A DNA stretch of 64,000 bases from Hepsetus odoe (Eukaryota > Chordata > Actinopteri > Characiformes > Hepsetidae): assembly GCA_017165825.1 (NCBI GenBank), contig CM029382.1:22515941-22579940 (forward strand), read 5' to 3'. Shown here one piece after another: positions 52,745 through 64,000 of this stretch (position 1 is the first letter of the stretch; the number at the start of each line of letters is the position of its first letter). Both the position numbers and the translations under genes were made by a program. The notes under the pieces are model-generated. The model was given only the letters and a program-made list of their open reading frames with translations, was not told where the DNA came from and searched no databases.

Positions 52745-52745
52745 A
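52677..52745. repeat. (CT)n microsatellite next to pde2a donor
   Basis: Imperfect CT runs starting about 20 bases after the donor, followed at 52,845-52,865 and 52,948-52,979 by TG runs. Confidence 0.9.
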
Positions 52746-52943
52746 CTCTGCATGTGGGTGGGATGTGGGAGGAACCCTTGTGGGCGTGGCATTTTTGCAC
52801 CTCAAACCTTCCTGGTGTCATGGTGAGCGTGTCCCGGTGCATTCAAGTGTGTGTGTGTGTGTGTGGACATTTACAGTAGGCAAAACTAATAGCTTAATAT
52901 CGCTGACCTGCCTTATCTGATATGGTTGATACCATCAGCATGC

Positions 52944-52980
<37 letters not shown>

Positions 52981-53121
52981 AGAGTTGTATGTGTGCCTCC
53001 AAACTGGGAAACGATGCTAGTATCAGCACTTAGGAGGAATAATTACCAGTTTCTTTATCAGTGTTTCCAGGGTTTCATTGATTTTACTCCCTTTCCCAAT
53101 ATGAGGCTAAAATGACAGTAA

Positions 53122-53345
53122 ATGACAGTCACTGTTGCCTCACAGTGAGAAGGTCCAGGATTGGATTCCCAGGCAGGACAGTCCGGGCCCTTTCTGTATG
53201 GAATGAACATGTTTCTCCTCCGTGTCTGCATGGGTTTCCTCCGGGACCACAGAAATCGTGTCTGTACGGCCCTGTGTGATGGACAGAAGGATGAATGGAT
53301 GGATGGACAGACTGAAGGCTGGGTGGAGGAAGTTTTAGCCAATTA
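53122..53345 (-). repeat. Dispersed repeat (family D)
   Basis: Sense strand shows tcacagtgagaaggtccagg, attggattcccaggcaggac, cagtccgggccctttctgta and (tgga)n at 53,296-53,310, the antisense of family D. Confidence 0.75.
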
Positions 53346-53524
53346 GATCTTTAATTAAGTGACACAGTTCCCTGATGGGTGGATGCATGAACGATGGATG
53401 GATGCATGGATTAATACATTGATGCAATGATGCATGTACAGCATGGACATGGATAAATACGTACATTTACGACACAGATGAATGTATTTTAACTATATAG
53501 ATCACAAATGGCTGACTACACCTA

Positions 53525-53590
53525 ATTCAACAGGTCTGCCACTGAATCTGAAAACACCAAAATTCTACAGGTCTGCCACTGAATCTGAAT
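53525..53590. repeat. Short direct repeat
   Basis: aggtctgccactgaatctga occurs twice, about 42 bases apart. Confidence 0.8.
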
Positions 53591-53929
53591 TTATTTACTT
53601 CAAAAAGTTGACAAATGTTCAACAATGGATGAGCTAAAAAAAAGACATCATTGATTAAAATCAGAAATGAGATGACGTACAACCTACCTTGACATTTATA
53701 AAGGGCTCTTCCAAAAAGCGTCCACCTTCATTTCACTTTTTGGGGTGAAACTGATGAGACAAGTTTCATGATTTGAATTTTCATACTAAATGGATTCCCT
53801 TTAGGATTCCCTTTATTAAACCTGCTATTGCACTCTGTCGACATCAACTACAGGGATTGCTCATTTCCTTCAAACGAGTGCTTTCTTGAGTGTCTTCTTC
53901 TGGCGATCTTGTTAGTGGACCATTGCTAA

Positions 53930-54330
53930 TTAGACAAGGCAGTTCTTGATTTTTCTGCAGCGTGGCATTACCGATCAACTAATTGGAAGAGCAAATATGC
54001 TCACTGGGCACCTCGTTAGAAACCCCTCCCTTATAGCTCCACCTGGCTAGTGTACACTGTAGCCCATCTGTTGGTGCCCAGTTTGTGTTGGCTCTCGTCT
54101 TTCATCAGCGGTTTGTTTCTGACCACAGAGCCTCTCTTGACTGGATATTTTGGGTGGTTGACCACTCAAAGACCAGGCAGTGATACGGACAGGCTGTTCC
54201 CCCACTCAAATAATGTCAGGTCAATAGTGGTCACAAACTGACAAATTGGAAAATGGGCTAAAGGTTGGCCAATAGGCTGCCCAGATACAGTCTGTAACTG
54301 TGCACCTCTATAGTGCACCTATAACGTATG
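53930..54330. mobile_element. Non-autonomous DNA transposon-like repeat (family F), fragment
   Basis: Contains atgctcactgggcacctcgt, gcccagtttgtgttggctct, ttcatcagcggtttgtttct and caaagaccaggcagtgatac. Related text at 59,505 starts caccagtcagccaaaagatt, the usual opposite end of this common fish repeat. Confidence 0.5.
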
Positions 54331-55799
54331 AGGGGTTTATGCATGTCAGGATACACAACCATCATATTCAAAGGGGGTGTGTGAGTAACAACCCTCTCAT
54401 TGTTATAATATATCAGTGTAACCCTTCAATAAATATCTCTCTTAAAAATTAGAGGGTGATCTGCTTTGGACCACCAAATTAGGTCCAATTTAACCCAAAG
54501 TTATACCCTTTTGACGAAGGGCTAAAGCTCTGGAAGTGCACAAGAGCTTCTCAAATGGAAGAGATTTGTGAAAAACCAAGATCTGGCTGCCTAAACTTGA
54601 GTATTCAGAGGACAAGGGGACCAAGAACCCAGTGGACACAATTGAGTTACTTTATGATGGGAGAACTTGGCAGTACCACCTGTGCAGCACCCCAATAATC
54701 ATGTCTTCATAACCGTATATGTAACATCCGTTTCAAAGTCTATGGGTATAAGCCAAGGAATTGGTATCCCTTTAGTTGCAGTAACAGTCCTATTCTTCTG
54801 GGAAGGATTCTTAGATGTTAGAACACATCTGTGAGGAATTGATTGCATTCAGCCACATGAGCATTAGTAAGTTGAAGTGCTAACGTTGGCTGCTGGTCAC
54901 AAACTCTAATTTGACTCATTGGTCATTGGATGGGTGTTCCAATTGGATGGAACACGCTAGGATGCTTTAAACCACCTGGAATTCGGCCTGGTGACTTGAA
55001 TGCCTTTGATTGCAGAACTCATTGGTTTGAAGCAAATGCTGCACTTTCTCGCAAAACGTCAATATGAACATATCACCTATAGATGCCTGGACCAGGCGCA
55101 CAGCCAGCTAGGCTAGCCAGTTGGTTAGCAGGAACCTACTGGACCATAGCTTATCTGGATGCCAGCCGATCTAGCAGTTAATTACGTAATTGGCTGGATG
55201 TAAGAGTTCAGGAATAGTTCATTCACTTGGCCTGGAATTGGATTGAAAAGCCTCTTTGTTAAACTTGGGTGTCTTTGATTTAAATCGATGGTACCGGTCA
55301 TGACCTCATTATAGAAACCTATATGCTTGCAATTGTTTACTAATACAATGCTGTATTTCACCTTTAGTTTTTATTAAAGCTCCTACTGATGTTTGAGCAA
55401 TGAGGACAAAAGACCATTTTAGCATAAAGTTTTGTTATTTGCTACACACTTTCTGAAGAAATATTTGCTAAATAGTTACATTTACATTCCTTTAAGTCCA
55501 AACAACAGCTAAATGCTAAATTTTCTAGCATTATCAAGCCACCTGCATAACATTGCTAATTTGAAACTAGCTAGTACATAGCTAGAACACTAATACATAC
55601 TGTGTCAGAACTTATATGCGATATGTATAGAAATCAAAAAATGATTAACAAACTGGAAAAGTGATTAGCAAGCTAATTGCTAGCTTCCTGAAGAACACAG
55701 GTTATTGGCTGACGTCTTGGAGGTAAAATCCAGTTTCTGGACAGACATTTGGTAGAATTCTCAGAGGCAGGCATAAGACCAGCAGAACTTTGATTAACA

Positions 55800-56065
55800 G
55801 AACTGTGCAAAAGTCTTGAGCCCCTCATTTCTTTATCTTTATCCAAAGATCCAGACTTTCTTGTATTTTAATGTCTCCAGATCTTCCTGAAGGACAGTGT
55901 TTTAATCCACACAGTGATCTATGTATGAACCTTCAAGCAGAACAAAGCATCTAACTTGAGACATGAAGCAGTGAAGAAACAGGAGCAGTTGATTCCAGAT
56001 GATCAGGTGATGCTGAACGCTGAGAGGCTGGAACCCTTTTATCTAGAACCTTGTATCTGTGCAGC
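55800..56065 (-). repeat. Dispersed element family C, copy without expanded satellite
   Basis: Contains gcaaaagtcttgagcccctc, tttatccaaagatccagact, cagatcttcctgaaggacag, gaaccttcaagcagaacaaa and tctagaaccttgtatctg. Part of the 69-bp unit is deleted. Confidence 0.8.
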
Positions 56066-56364
56066 CTGGTGCTGCAAATCTGAGGATGCTGCTGCTGCAT
56101 CCCAAATAACATCTCAGATGGAGACTGGGCTCACGCTGAGCTTCAAAGAGCACAGATGTGTTCTCGCTCAAAAAACATGAACTGTCACGGCATCTACGAT
56201 CAATTTTGGAAGGCATATAATCTTAAAAACTCAACATGCTGGCTGACTTGTTCTACTGAACATTTTGTAGCACACCAGTGAGCATCGAATTGCAGCTCAG
56301 TTACCTGTACTTGTGCACGTGTGCAAACGTTTGAACACCCCCTCACCCCATAACAACCAGTCTT

Positions 56365-56580
56365 TACAAAGTGAAAGTGACTATTTGTTATCGTGAACAC
56401 AGTAAACCACAACCAAAGGCATGCTCAGTGTTTGACCCACACACACCGTGCAGCAGTCAGCAGCCATCTCCAGCACCTGGAGAGCAGTGATGATGATGGT
56501 ACTTTGCTCAGGGGTACCCCAGGATAACAAATCCATGAGCTGCTGATCCTGGGGCCTAGTCCCTAGGGGTTACTTTATAC
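56365..56580 (-). repeat. tRNA-derived SINE (family A)
   Basis: Antisense tail aaagtgaaagtgactatttg and acacagtaaaccaca, body ggtactttgctcaggggtac, head tgatcctggggcctagtccc. Confidence 0.8.
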
Positions 56581-57080
56581 CACACAGGTATCTTCAACCA
56601 CCAGTGAGCTCACAGTGTTGGGGGGTGTACCTGAAAAAGCATGTTTCTTTGGGCACTATTTTGCTTAACGATGCCCTGCATGTACGCATCCTCAATAAAT
56701 GAACTTTATAAAAACACATTCAGGGCAAAACCATAAAAGTCATTTCTGACATTCTGTATTCATAACCATTTTCGTGTAAGGATTTCCAGTGCTGTAGCTT
56801 TTAGAGGCATTGAAGTCTTCAGCTTTTTGTTGCATTCACCACCACTGTAAATGATTCGGTAGGTTGCTTAAGAGCTTTTCACACCAAACCACTTGTGCGT
56901 GGTTTTAGAATGGGACGTCTAGCAAGCTCATAAAGAATGGATTTGTCCATATACTTTTGGCCATACAACGCAGAAGGAAAAAGCCGCTGAGAAATGACGT
57001 TGCCCGCAAATCACAAAATCCATGTAAGCCAGAGGGTGATGGCATCATTTGGAGTTCAGAGGTTTTTGACTGAAGTACAT

Positions 57081-57081
<1 letters not shown>

Positions 57082-57139
<58 letters not shown>

Positions 57140-57280
57140 TGTCTGTTTATCTGTCATTGTGTGTGGTGAGATTATGTCCGTTGTGCATCTGGATGGGGTT
57201 GCCATGGACGACAGTACGTTTGTAGACCCTTTGGTCTGCTCAGCTCAGGTGCCTGATGAAACACACACGTGCGCGCGCGT

Positions 57281-57335
<55 letters not shown>
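57082..57335. repeat. (GT)n and (CA)n microsatellites in inverted arrangement
   Basis: (GT)n at 57,082-57,138 and (CA)n at about 57,284-57,334, separated by 145 bases. The two runs are complementary. Long open frames over them are repeat artefacts. Confidence 0.9.
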
Positions 57336-57336
<1 letters not shown>

Positions 57337-57747
57337 TGACAAGCCCTGTCTGATTCTGATTACCCTTCAAACACAGGGAAAGATTTCCTTTTCAGGAAGC
57401 AACATGTTGAATGTTGACACAGAGCTCATCTCTCTTCCCTGTTCTCTCTCACTCTCACTTTCTGTTTTCTTCTACTTTATCCCCTTCTTTTCTTTGTCTC
57501 TTGTTCTCTCTTGCATTTTCATTATCACTTTCTTATTATTTATCCTGCTTTCTTTTCCATCTTTCTCTTTTTATCTCTCTCTCCTCTTTCCCTTCTCTGT
57601 CTCTGTCTCTATCTCCATCTCTCTCTCCTGCACTCCTTTTCTCTCTGGGGATTCGTTCTCTGTCATGCCATTCCCTGTTCAAACAGATTCATGTATTCAA
57701 TATGACAGCTGTTCTTACACACTACACCCTGACCCTCGCCATCAAAC

Positions 57748-57772
57748 ACTCACACTCACACTCACACTCACA

Positions 57773-57821
<49 letters not shown>
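57748..57821. repeat. (CACACT)n and (CA)n microsatellite
   Basis: cacactcacactcacact units pass into a pure CA run. Upstream 57,430-57,660 is CT-rich. Confidence 0.9.
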
Positions 57822-57826
<5 letters not shown>

Positions 57827-58214
57827 TTTTACCACTCACTCACTCCAGAGGTGCACTGCTGATACCACACAAGCATTCATTTATCTGGGAACAGTCCGTT
57901 CTTTCTCTCTTTTATTTTTCCATCCAAAGGGCGTCATGAGACTCCCTGGTTTTCTCGGAGAAAGGGCTGAAGGGGAGTTTGAGTCGATGCAGGACTGTGT
58001 CGAGAGGGTTTCTCATGACACAGATGATTTAGATGAAAACTTGCCCACTTGGCTGTGTCCAAACCTTATTTTCACCCGAAGCTATCATAAGTCTATTACT
58101 GCTATTTGACCTACTGACCTGTTACCTAGCAACCACTGCCAACAACTAATGCGATTAATGGATTTGATTTCTTTGATGGAATGTAAATAAACTTTCATGT
58201 TATAACGTTTTCTG

Positions 58215-58440
58215 TAATTTCGTGGGTGGAGAAGAGTGACTGGAGTGATCTGTGACAGACGGAAACCAGCAGGAGCGAAAGGAAAGGTTCAGAGGACGGT
58301 AGTGAGACCAGTTATGTTATTCAGGTTGGAAACGGTAGCAGGTGGTGGAGCTGGAGGAGTTAAAGCTGCTGAGATTTGTGTTGGAAGGGAATAAGGGTGG
58401 ATAGGATTAGAAACGAGGTTATTCGAGGGACAGCTTTAAT
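58215..58440 (+). mobile_element. Non-LTR retrotransposon (family L1a), internal fragment
   Basis: Contains gtgacagacggaaaccagca, ggtagtgagaccagttatgt and aggattagaaacgaggttat, matching 14,910-15,050 followed by 13,310-13,340. Both halves of the family therefore join here. Confidence 0.75.
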
Positions 58441-58529
58441 AACAATAATATAAAGTACTATCAACAGTTTCAACTCAGGAAGAGTGAAAAAAGTAGATAC
58501 TTGTTGGAATAAACCTTGCTGAAACCTTG

Positions 58530-58745
58530 CTTGTGTGTGTCCTAGTCCAGTACATTTGGGTCATATTCCAGTACACATGGGTTCTATCTGAGTTCATGTG
58601 GGTCTTTGCCAGGTATGTGAGGGTCCTGGTCTTAGCCCGATATGCAGGGGTCCTAGCCCAGTGCATAAAGGTCCTAGGACACTATACACAGGTCCGCGCC
58701 CAGTACGACAGGGTCCTAGCCCAATGCAAGTGAGTCCTAGACCCA
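58530..58745. repeat. Degenerate ~30-bp tandem repeat
   Basis: Units of the type gggtcctagcccagtgcata repeat about seven times. Confidence 0.75.
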
Positions 58746-59063
58746 GGACTTCTGTCCCGGACTGTCCCGCCTGGGAATCAATCCTTCCACTTTCTGAATG
58801 TCTAGTTCGTACTGGGCCCAGTTCTGAAAACAGTCAGGAATTAAACACCAGACAGACTAGGGAGTATCTTTTTTATTTTTTGCAATGTATATGTACTAAA
58901 GGAGAAAAAGGGAAAAGAAAAGAAGAAAATTTCTATGAATCCATGATAAAGGGCTGTTTAATTATTACTAAAAAGCTTCAAGCTCATCTAAATTTGTCTT
59001 GATTTATGGATCACTTCATGTTAGAATCTACATAAAAGTGAATGCTTATTGTACTGAGAGAAC

Positions 59064-59101
<38 letters not shown>
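59064..59101. repeat. (CA)n microsatellite
   Basis: About 18 CA units. Confidence 0.9.
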
Positions 59102-59104
<3 letters not shown>

Positions 59105-59159
59105 TACAAATCACAGGCCCCCAGCACAGCGTGTTGCCTTTCCACACATGGAGAATTGC

Positions 59160-59430
59160 ATTCTTTCTTCTCTGCCTCTCTACATACACATACGACTCTT
59201 TTTATGCCCGTTCGTTTTTGGACCACCGGTTCTGCAAAGGGGATTTTTATTAGCAATTGTCATTGGTTGCTTGGCAACTAATGGCCATTTCATACAGGTG
59301 ACTAACTTTAACCTATGCTCATTTTCCCTCCATTTGGATGAGTGGGTTAGTGTGAGCATAAAAAGCACACTCCCCCTGTTTTATTGTTCTTGGTGTCTCG
59401 TGGTTACCCCCCCAAGACCTCCATGGAGTT
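59160..59430. promoter_or_regulatory. Candidate intronic regulatory block with RFX-type X-box
   Basis: Repeat-free text in pde2a intron 1. At 59,266-59,278 gttgcttggcaac is a near-palindromic X-box, preceded by cattgg and flanked by caattg and ctaatgg. Enhancer role is inferred only. Confidence 0.3.
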
Positions 59431-59504
59431 GCGGCTGTGATGGATCGATGTTATAAAAGAGTGCCGGTGTTGCCGAGTAGCTTTATCTGCTATTCTGCCA
59501 AAAC

Positions 59505-59900
59505 ACATACACCAGTCAGCCAAAAGATTGAAACCACCTGCCTAATGTTGTGCCAGAAAAAAGCTGATTATATTCCAAGAACGAGCTCCGCAAGCCCTGT
59601 GAAGGTGTGGCACCAAGATGTAAGCAGATCTTTTAAGCCCTGTGAGGTGGTTTGGACCAAGAACTGGAGAATTTATCGGCCAATCATCATGAACCCTTTG
59701 CCAAAACCATCCCTGAATCACTTTTGCAGTTTTGCAGGACATTACCCTTCTGAAAGAAGCCACTGAAATTCACCATGAAGGGGTAAACTTCTGCAACGTT
59801 CAGATATCAAAGCACCATCCGCATGAGTACCGTGACTCATGATTTCCCAACAGATCATTGTCCAGGGTGTCACACTGCCTCAGCCAGTCTGCTTTCTTCC
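59505..59900. mobile_element. Non-autonomous DNA transposon-like repeat (family F)
   Basis: Starts acaccagtcagccaaaagat, then tgaaaccacctgcctaatgt, and contains agctccgcaagccctgtgaa. Common fish repeat; no open frame. Confidence 0.6.
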
Positions 59901-59979
59901 CATAGTGCATCTTGGATGAACATCCAACAAGACCTGTTTTGGAGATGCTCTTACCCCTGGAATCATCGGCACCTGTTTC

Positions 59980-60155
59980 TTCACTGCTTCATGTCTTAAG
60001 TTAGACTTTGTTCTGCTTGAAGGTTCAGACGTAGATCACTGTATGGATTAACCAACAAAAAACAATCTGCTCAGGTACAGAGACTGGACTGAAAATGAGA
60101 GACAACAACACTGTCCTTCAGGAAGATCTGGAGAACTGTTCCTCAGCAATAACAT
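59980..60155 (+). repeat. Dispersed element family C, fragment with one 69-bp unit
   Basis: Contains ttctgcttgaaggttcagac, gtacagagactggactgaaa and aagatctggagaactgttcc. Confidence 0.8.
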
Positions 60156-60954
60156 CAGTGTGAATAAAAAAAAAACCAAGTTGCTTCTGAATTCATCACC
60201 TGTCCTGATCTTTCGTGTTCTTATATGTAAGCCCATCCCAACCTAGCGTAATTTTAGATAGACCGTATTCGCATAAATGCTGCTCGCTCGAGGTGAAATG
60301 TCTAACAGGATTATAAATGGGGCCATGAAAGTGACGAATGCATAGAGAGCGCAGGAGAGAAGGGAGAAAAGTGAAAGGAAATCCATTAACGTAACGCTTC
60401 ACTCTTCAGGAGTAATATATGAACACTACTCAGATATGCAAATAACAATTTCTCTCCTGTCGTTCCCGTTTCTAAGTGATGAGCTTTTTTCCTGCTTTGC
60501 TCTCACTCTGCTCTAAACCAGAGTCTGGGTTCTTTATTAAAACATCGCTGGCTTTACCAGACTCTCATCTGTAAGTTGATTCCACAGGACTGCATGATCA
60601 GTGCATATACAGCTCCTTCTTTGAATTTATGCTAATTTTTGCCCCACGAAAGTTCCGTGGGGACCACGAACATCCATGGATGTAGATGTATTCATGTTAT
60701 TATCCAGCACAACCTGCACCTGTGTATTCATTACTAAGCCAGGCTCCAGCATGAACATGCAAAAGGTTGAGGGTCAACAAGAGATGGAAATGGGGAAAAA
60801 ATGTGACCAAATAAATGAATCAAATCCATGCGTGTTAAATTATTTATATATGTCAATTACAGAAATGATATGAACAACATTATGATAAAGAGGCAGCGGT
60901 GGCTTAATGCTTCTCAAATAGTTGCTCCCAAGCTGTGGAACAGTTTTCCACTGA

Positions 60955-61505
60955 CTCACAACAGGACCAGCTATGTTGTACGGGTTGGAGACGTTGGAGA
61001 CAGTGGCGCTGATGAAATGACAGATGGCAAACCTGGAGATGTCAGAGTTAATGATGCTGAGATTTTTGATTGGGGGGGTGACAAAGATGGACAGGATTAG
61101 AAATTATGGTGGTGGTCTAGTGGTGATACCCGCTTATGGACCAAGAGGGCAAATCCCACCTCCACTTCCACCACTGGGTTTCTGAACACAACCCTTAACC
61201 CCAAGTTGCTCCAGGAGGACTGTCACTCTGGACAAGAGCATCTGCTAAATGCCATAAATGAGTATATTGAGGGAAGGCTCAGGTTGGACATTTTGGAGAC
61301 AAAGATAGAGAAGCAAAGTTGCATTGGTTCGGGAAATTACAGAGGAGAGATGATCGAGCTGCCAGAAAAGAGGAAGGACAAAGAGGAGGTTTATGGACAT
61401 GGTGAGAGAAGAAATGCAGGCAGTTGGTCTGAAGGAGGAAGATGCAGAGGACAGGAAGAAATGGAAACGGTTGATCCACTATGGTGACCCCTAAATGGGA
61501 GCAGC
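60955..61505 (+). mobile_element. Non-LTR retrotransposon (family L1a), split by a SINE
   Basis: Left part 60,955-61,105 (ctatgttgtacgggttggag to aggattagaaat) and right part 61,259-61,505 (gagtatattgaggg, DRAARKEEGQRGG-type frame-shifted C-terminus, EDAEDRKKWKRL, tggtgacccctaaatgggag). The copy at 13,310 runs uninterrupted across the same point. Confidence 0.85.
61106..61258 (+). repeat. tRNA-derived SINE (family B) nested in LINE
   Basis: Head ggtggtggtctagtggtgat, body ccccaagttgctccagg, tail gcatctgctaaatgccataa. Confidence 0.8.
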
Positions 61506-61529
61506 CAGAAAAAGAAGAAGGAGGATGGT

Positions 61530-61700
61530 CTGAGGTACCCTTGAGCAAGGTAGTGTCCCCCTCACTGCTCCCTGGCACTGGATGAGGCTGCCCACTGCTA
61601 CACGGTCTGTGTGTGGGTGAAAAGCAGTGGTATTTTGTATGCATTTTGTTCACTGAGAGCTCAGCTGTGTTTAACAATGATAGTCACTTTCGCTTACATT
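61530..61700 (+). repeat. SINE family A, 3' part
   Basis: Contains gaggtacccttgagcaaggt, ctcactgctccctggc, gtgggtgaaaagcag and agtcactttcgctt. Confidence 0.75.
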
Positions 61701-61739
61701 TTGATGCAAATATTTAGATTCAGAGCTGACCTCGAGTAA

Positions 61740-62940
61740 ACCCTGCGTGACTCATCTGCTGCTGAGTAAAGCTACCAAGCTTCCTGGACCAGTCCTTATG
61801 GTACAGTATTGGTACCCTGGGATCTCCTCAGGTGCAGTTGACCTCTGGTGCCAACAGTTAGATTTTTAGTCCAGAGAAGGAACCTGCACAATTTCAATAA
61901 GAGGTCGTTGCTTAGAGATTAAGGCCTGCACCAACAGCAACTCAGTGGTGGGACGACAAAATAACATTTGATTGAATTGCTCTTGGTAGCGCGGCTGTCT
62001 TTGCTTCCACTGAAATGGCTTAAGGCAGTGTGTCATGCGACCAACTTGAAGTCCCGCAAGGAATTCAATAAAGACAGTTCAAGGAACTGAGCCCGCAACA
62101 GTGTGCAAGATATCAGAAGACTTTGGCAAGTGTCCAAAGCAACCGTGTCTTTGCTGTCACCAAAAATGTTTCATGACTGTATGACCGGCAAAAATCTGTG
62201 GTGATATTTCCAAAGTGTCCATTGCAATTTCTTGCCTTTGGGGTCAGCAAGAATAGCTTGAGGCAGACCTAAATAAAAGCCTAGACTAATCCAATCTTTT
62301 TATGGCAACATGGTGATTGAAACTATGTATGTAACCAGTATGAAGTTCCCACTGGGAAGCCAGTGAGGCTTCTGGAATCTGAAAGTGTCTGATGTAGGGT
62401 TTCACAAGGAATGACTTGAGGCAGTGTGACCAGTTTCATTACCATCAAAGGCTTTTCATGCAACATGGTACCACCGAATGTCCAGTGCAACTGACAGGAA
62501 GTCAACAGTTTGACCAAAGAAGCGAAAACTGGGATGCTGCTGAAGTTTCTGCACAAATGTCCAATGCAAGATAGTCTTTGTTGTCACCAAGGATGCCTCG
62601 AGGCAGTCAGCTATTGGATCAGATGCAAAAACTGTACAACTAGTCGTGCCACCAGCATGAAGTCAGCAGTCTGACCCCTGGGGCGAGCCAAGACTCACCA
62701 TCATCTTTGATGATTCTGCTCGAAGCCATATGAACAACTGTCTGACTGCTGGTCACGTGACCTTGCAGACAGAAAGGCTTCATTGCGTAATGACGCATGG
62801 ACTTGACTGGACTGCACTGAAGTGGAATTGCTTGAGGACTGACCACTTCGGGGAAGCCTCGCTGGTGAGCGTTTTTGAAATCTGATGCTTGCTCAGAGCT
62901 TCTAGAACATCAATCCACAGTTGTGGAGTGTGAGGCATTC
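61740..62940. other. Complex intronic sequence, no exon recognised
   Basis: Mostly unique-looking text with weak internal repetition of gaggcagtgtg and gcaacatggta phrases (around 62,030, 62,420 and 62,590), suggesting an old ~180-bp tandem duplication. No splice or family match. Confidence 0.4.
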
Positions 62941-62956
62941 CTGATGTGCTTCAAGT

Positions 62957-62994
<38 letters not shown>

Positions 62995-63002
62995 TCACAC
63001 AC
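62957..63002. repeat. (CA)n microsatellite
   Basis: About 17 CA units followed by ctcactcacac. Confidence 0.9.
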
Positions 63003-63125
63003 CCCCAAGTGCATGCTTTATTTATTAGTGTTTAGAGGAGCAGTATGCATTGCTTCCAGCCTTCCTGACTCTCTCGTGTCCTTCGATCTCACCGGCTCTC
63101 TAGTTTTCTCCCAAAAGGGTGTTCA

Positions 63126-63553
63126 GAGACGAGGTTCGGGATAGGAAGGTCATGGGATCAAATCCCAGGACAGTAGGTTGCCCTGGCTGAGCAAGGTATC
63201 GTCCACATCACTGCCCTCAGGGTGCTGGATATAGCTGCCCACTGCTGCACAGTATGTGTGCGTTAAACACATAGGATGTTTTTCTAATGTTCCTTTGTTT
63301 CTTATGCAGGGGTGTTGGTGGTTTAGTGGTAGGATACTTCACTACCCAAGAGGTGGCAGGTTCAAATCCCACCTCTAGCACCACCACCATTGAGTTCCTG
63401 AAAACCCTTAGCCCCAAGCTGCTCCAGGGGGACTGTGCTTATCGCTTGAAATTAAAGTCGCTTTGGACAAGAGTGTTGTAAATGTAAATATTTTGTTGTG
63501 GTTCACTGTGCGCTGTATTCATAATGACAATTAGTCACTTTCACTTTCTAAGA
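63126..63553 (+). repeat. SINE family A interrupted by a SINE family B copy
   Basis: Family A 5' and middle parts at 63,126-63,300 (gggatcaaatcccaggacag, gctgcccactgctgcac), and family A tail at 63,491-63,553 (gtggttcactgtgcgctgta, cactttcactttc). Family B fills the gap. Confidence 0.8.
63305..63490 (+). repeat. tRNA-derived SINE (family B), near full length, nested
   Basis: Head ggtgttggtggtttagtggt, B-box ggcaggttcaaatcccacct, body agccccaagctgctccaggg, tail agtcgctttggacaagagtg and taaatgtaaat. Confidence 0.88.
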
Positions 63554-64000
63554 TCATCTATTGAGTCCAGGTCAAACCCCTTTGGTTGCTTTGAAGAAGT
63601 TTTTTTTTGCTGTCCTGCAGGACACTGATGGTGCTGCGAGCGATTTTAAGTGTCCTTCATGGCATCTCGATTGGAGCATGACCAAAATATTTAAAAGGGA
63701 AATGTCATTTTAGGCCGTTTCTTGTGGAGCATTTGTCATGAAAATGTGAACGCTTCAATGGTGCATGGCATTTTTAAATTATGTAAAAGACAAGAAGTGA
63801 TATTTTGGCTTAGGCACGGAGGAGCTCATACCAACCATCCATCCAATTTCTGAGCCAATTTTTTTAAGGTAAGTTGCAGGAGCTGCCAGAGTCTATCCAA
63901 GCTTTACATGAACCCTAAAATGTGATATAAACAAACACATGCCATCATGAGAAATGAAACCCATCATTGTAACAGTGTTTACTATTAGTTCATGGTCAGG

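Larger units (their letters stand above)
52656..64000 (+). other. pde2a: pde2a intron 1 (partial)
   Basis: From the donor at 52,656 to the window end no exon matching the next PDE2A residues was found. The interval is filled with microsatellites, SINEs and transposon fragments listed separately. The very long first intron agrees with the gene in other vertebrates. Confidence 0.6.

Noticed and set aside
57269..58109. Long open frames (up to 232 codons) on the + strand
   Set aside because: They translate (CA)n and (CT)n microsatellites into HTHTHT and SLSLSL strings and lack splice or family support.
57880..58110. Possible exon (MRLPGFLGERAEGEFESMQD)
   Set aside because: Non-repetitive reading with an acidic C-terminus but no match to PDE2A order, no convincing acceptor and no donor.

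Overview
The window is vertebrate nuclear DNA, most likely from a ray-finned (teleost) fish. Short coding exons have GT/AG borders. Introns are dense in (GT)n/(CA)n microsatellites. There are many tRNA-derived SINEs, Tc1-like transposon remnants and non-LTR retrotransposon 3' ends of types common in fish. Nothing prokaryotic, viral or CRISPR-like was seen. No species call is made.

Two protein-coding genes are supported, both on the + strand. Bases ~648-17,840 (possibly to 22,590) carry the 3' half of arap1 (ArfGAP, RhoGAP, ankyrin and PH domain protein 1). I traced 17 exons, plus a possible terminal one. They encode PH3, the following PH-like region, the RhoGAP domain with its arginine finger, the Ras-associating domain, the last PH domain and the C-terminal tail. 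The SAM, first PH, ArfGAP and ankyrin exons lie upstream of the window. Base 52,588 starts the first coding exon of pde2a (cGMP-stimulated phosphodiesterase 2A, membrane-anchored PDE2A3-type N-terminus). Its first intron fills the rest of the window. From memory, ARAP1 and PDE2A are tandem neighbours in the same order and orientation on human 11q13.4, so both calls support each other as conserved synteny.

The arap1 reading frame is intact from 11,482 to 17,840. Several upstream exons carry apparent lesions: frameshifts near 690-730, 1,630-1,670, 9,850-9,865 and 10,225, an in-frame TAG at 6,742, and a missing AG acceptor before 5,212. Amino-acid similarity stays high on both sides of each one. 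This fits either indel errors in the assembly or a recently decaying arap1 paralogue; the sequence alone cannot decide.

The 30 kb between the genes (22.6-52.2 kb) shows no convincing coding exon. It holds dispersed repeats and several high-complexity, TAAT-rich blocks that could be conserved regulatory elements. Notable structures are two inverted copies of one repeat element, each with an expanded 69-bp satellite, that bracket two arap1 exons (8.15-9.03 and 10.54-11.4 kb); a near-perfect 65-bp-arm foldback at 20,852-21,015; and several nested insertions (SINE in LINE, SINE in SINE, dispersed repeat in Tc1). I found no clearly novel gene system.
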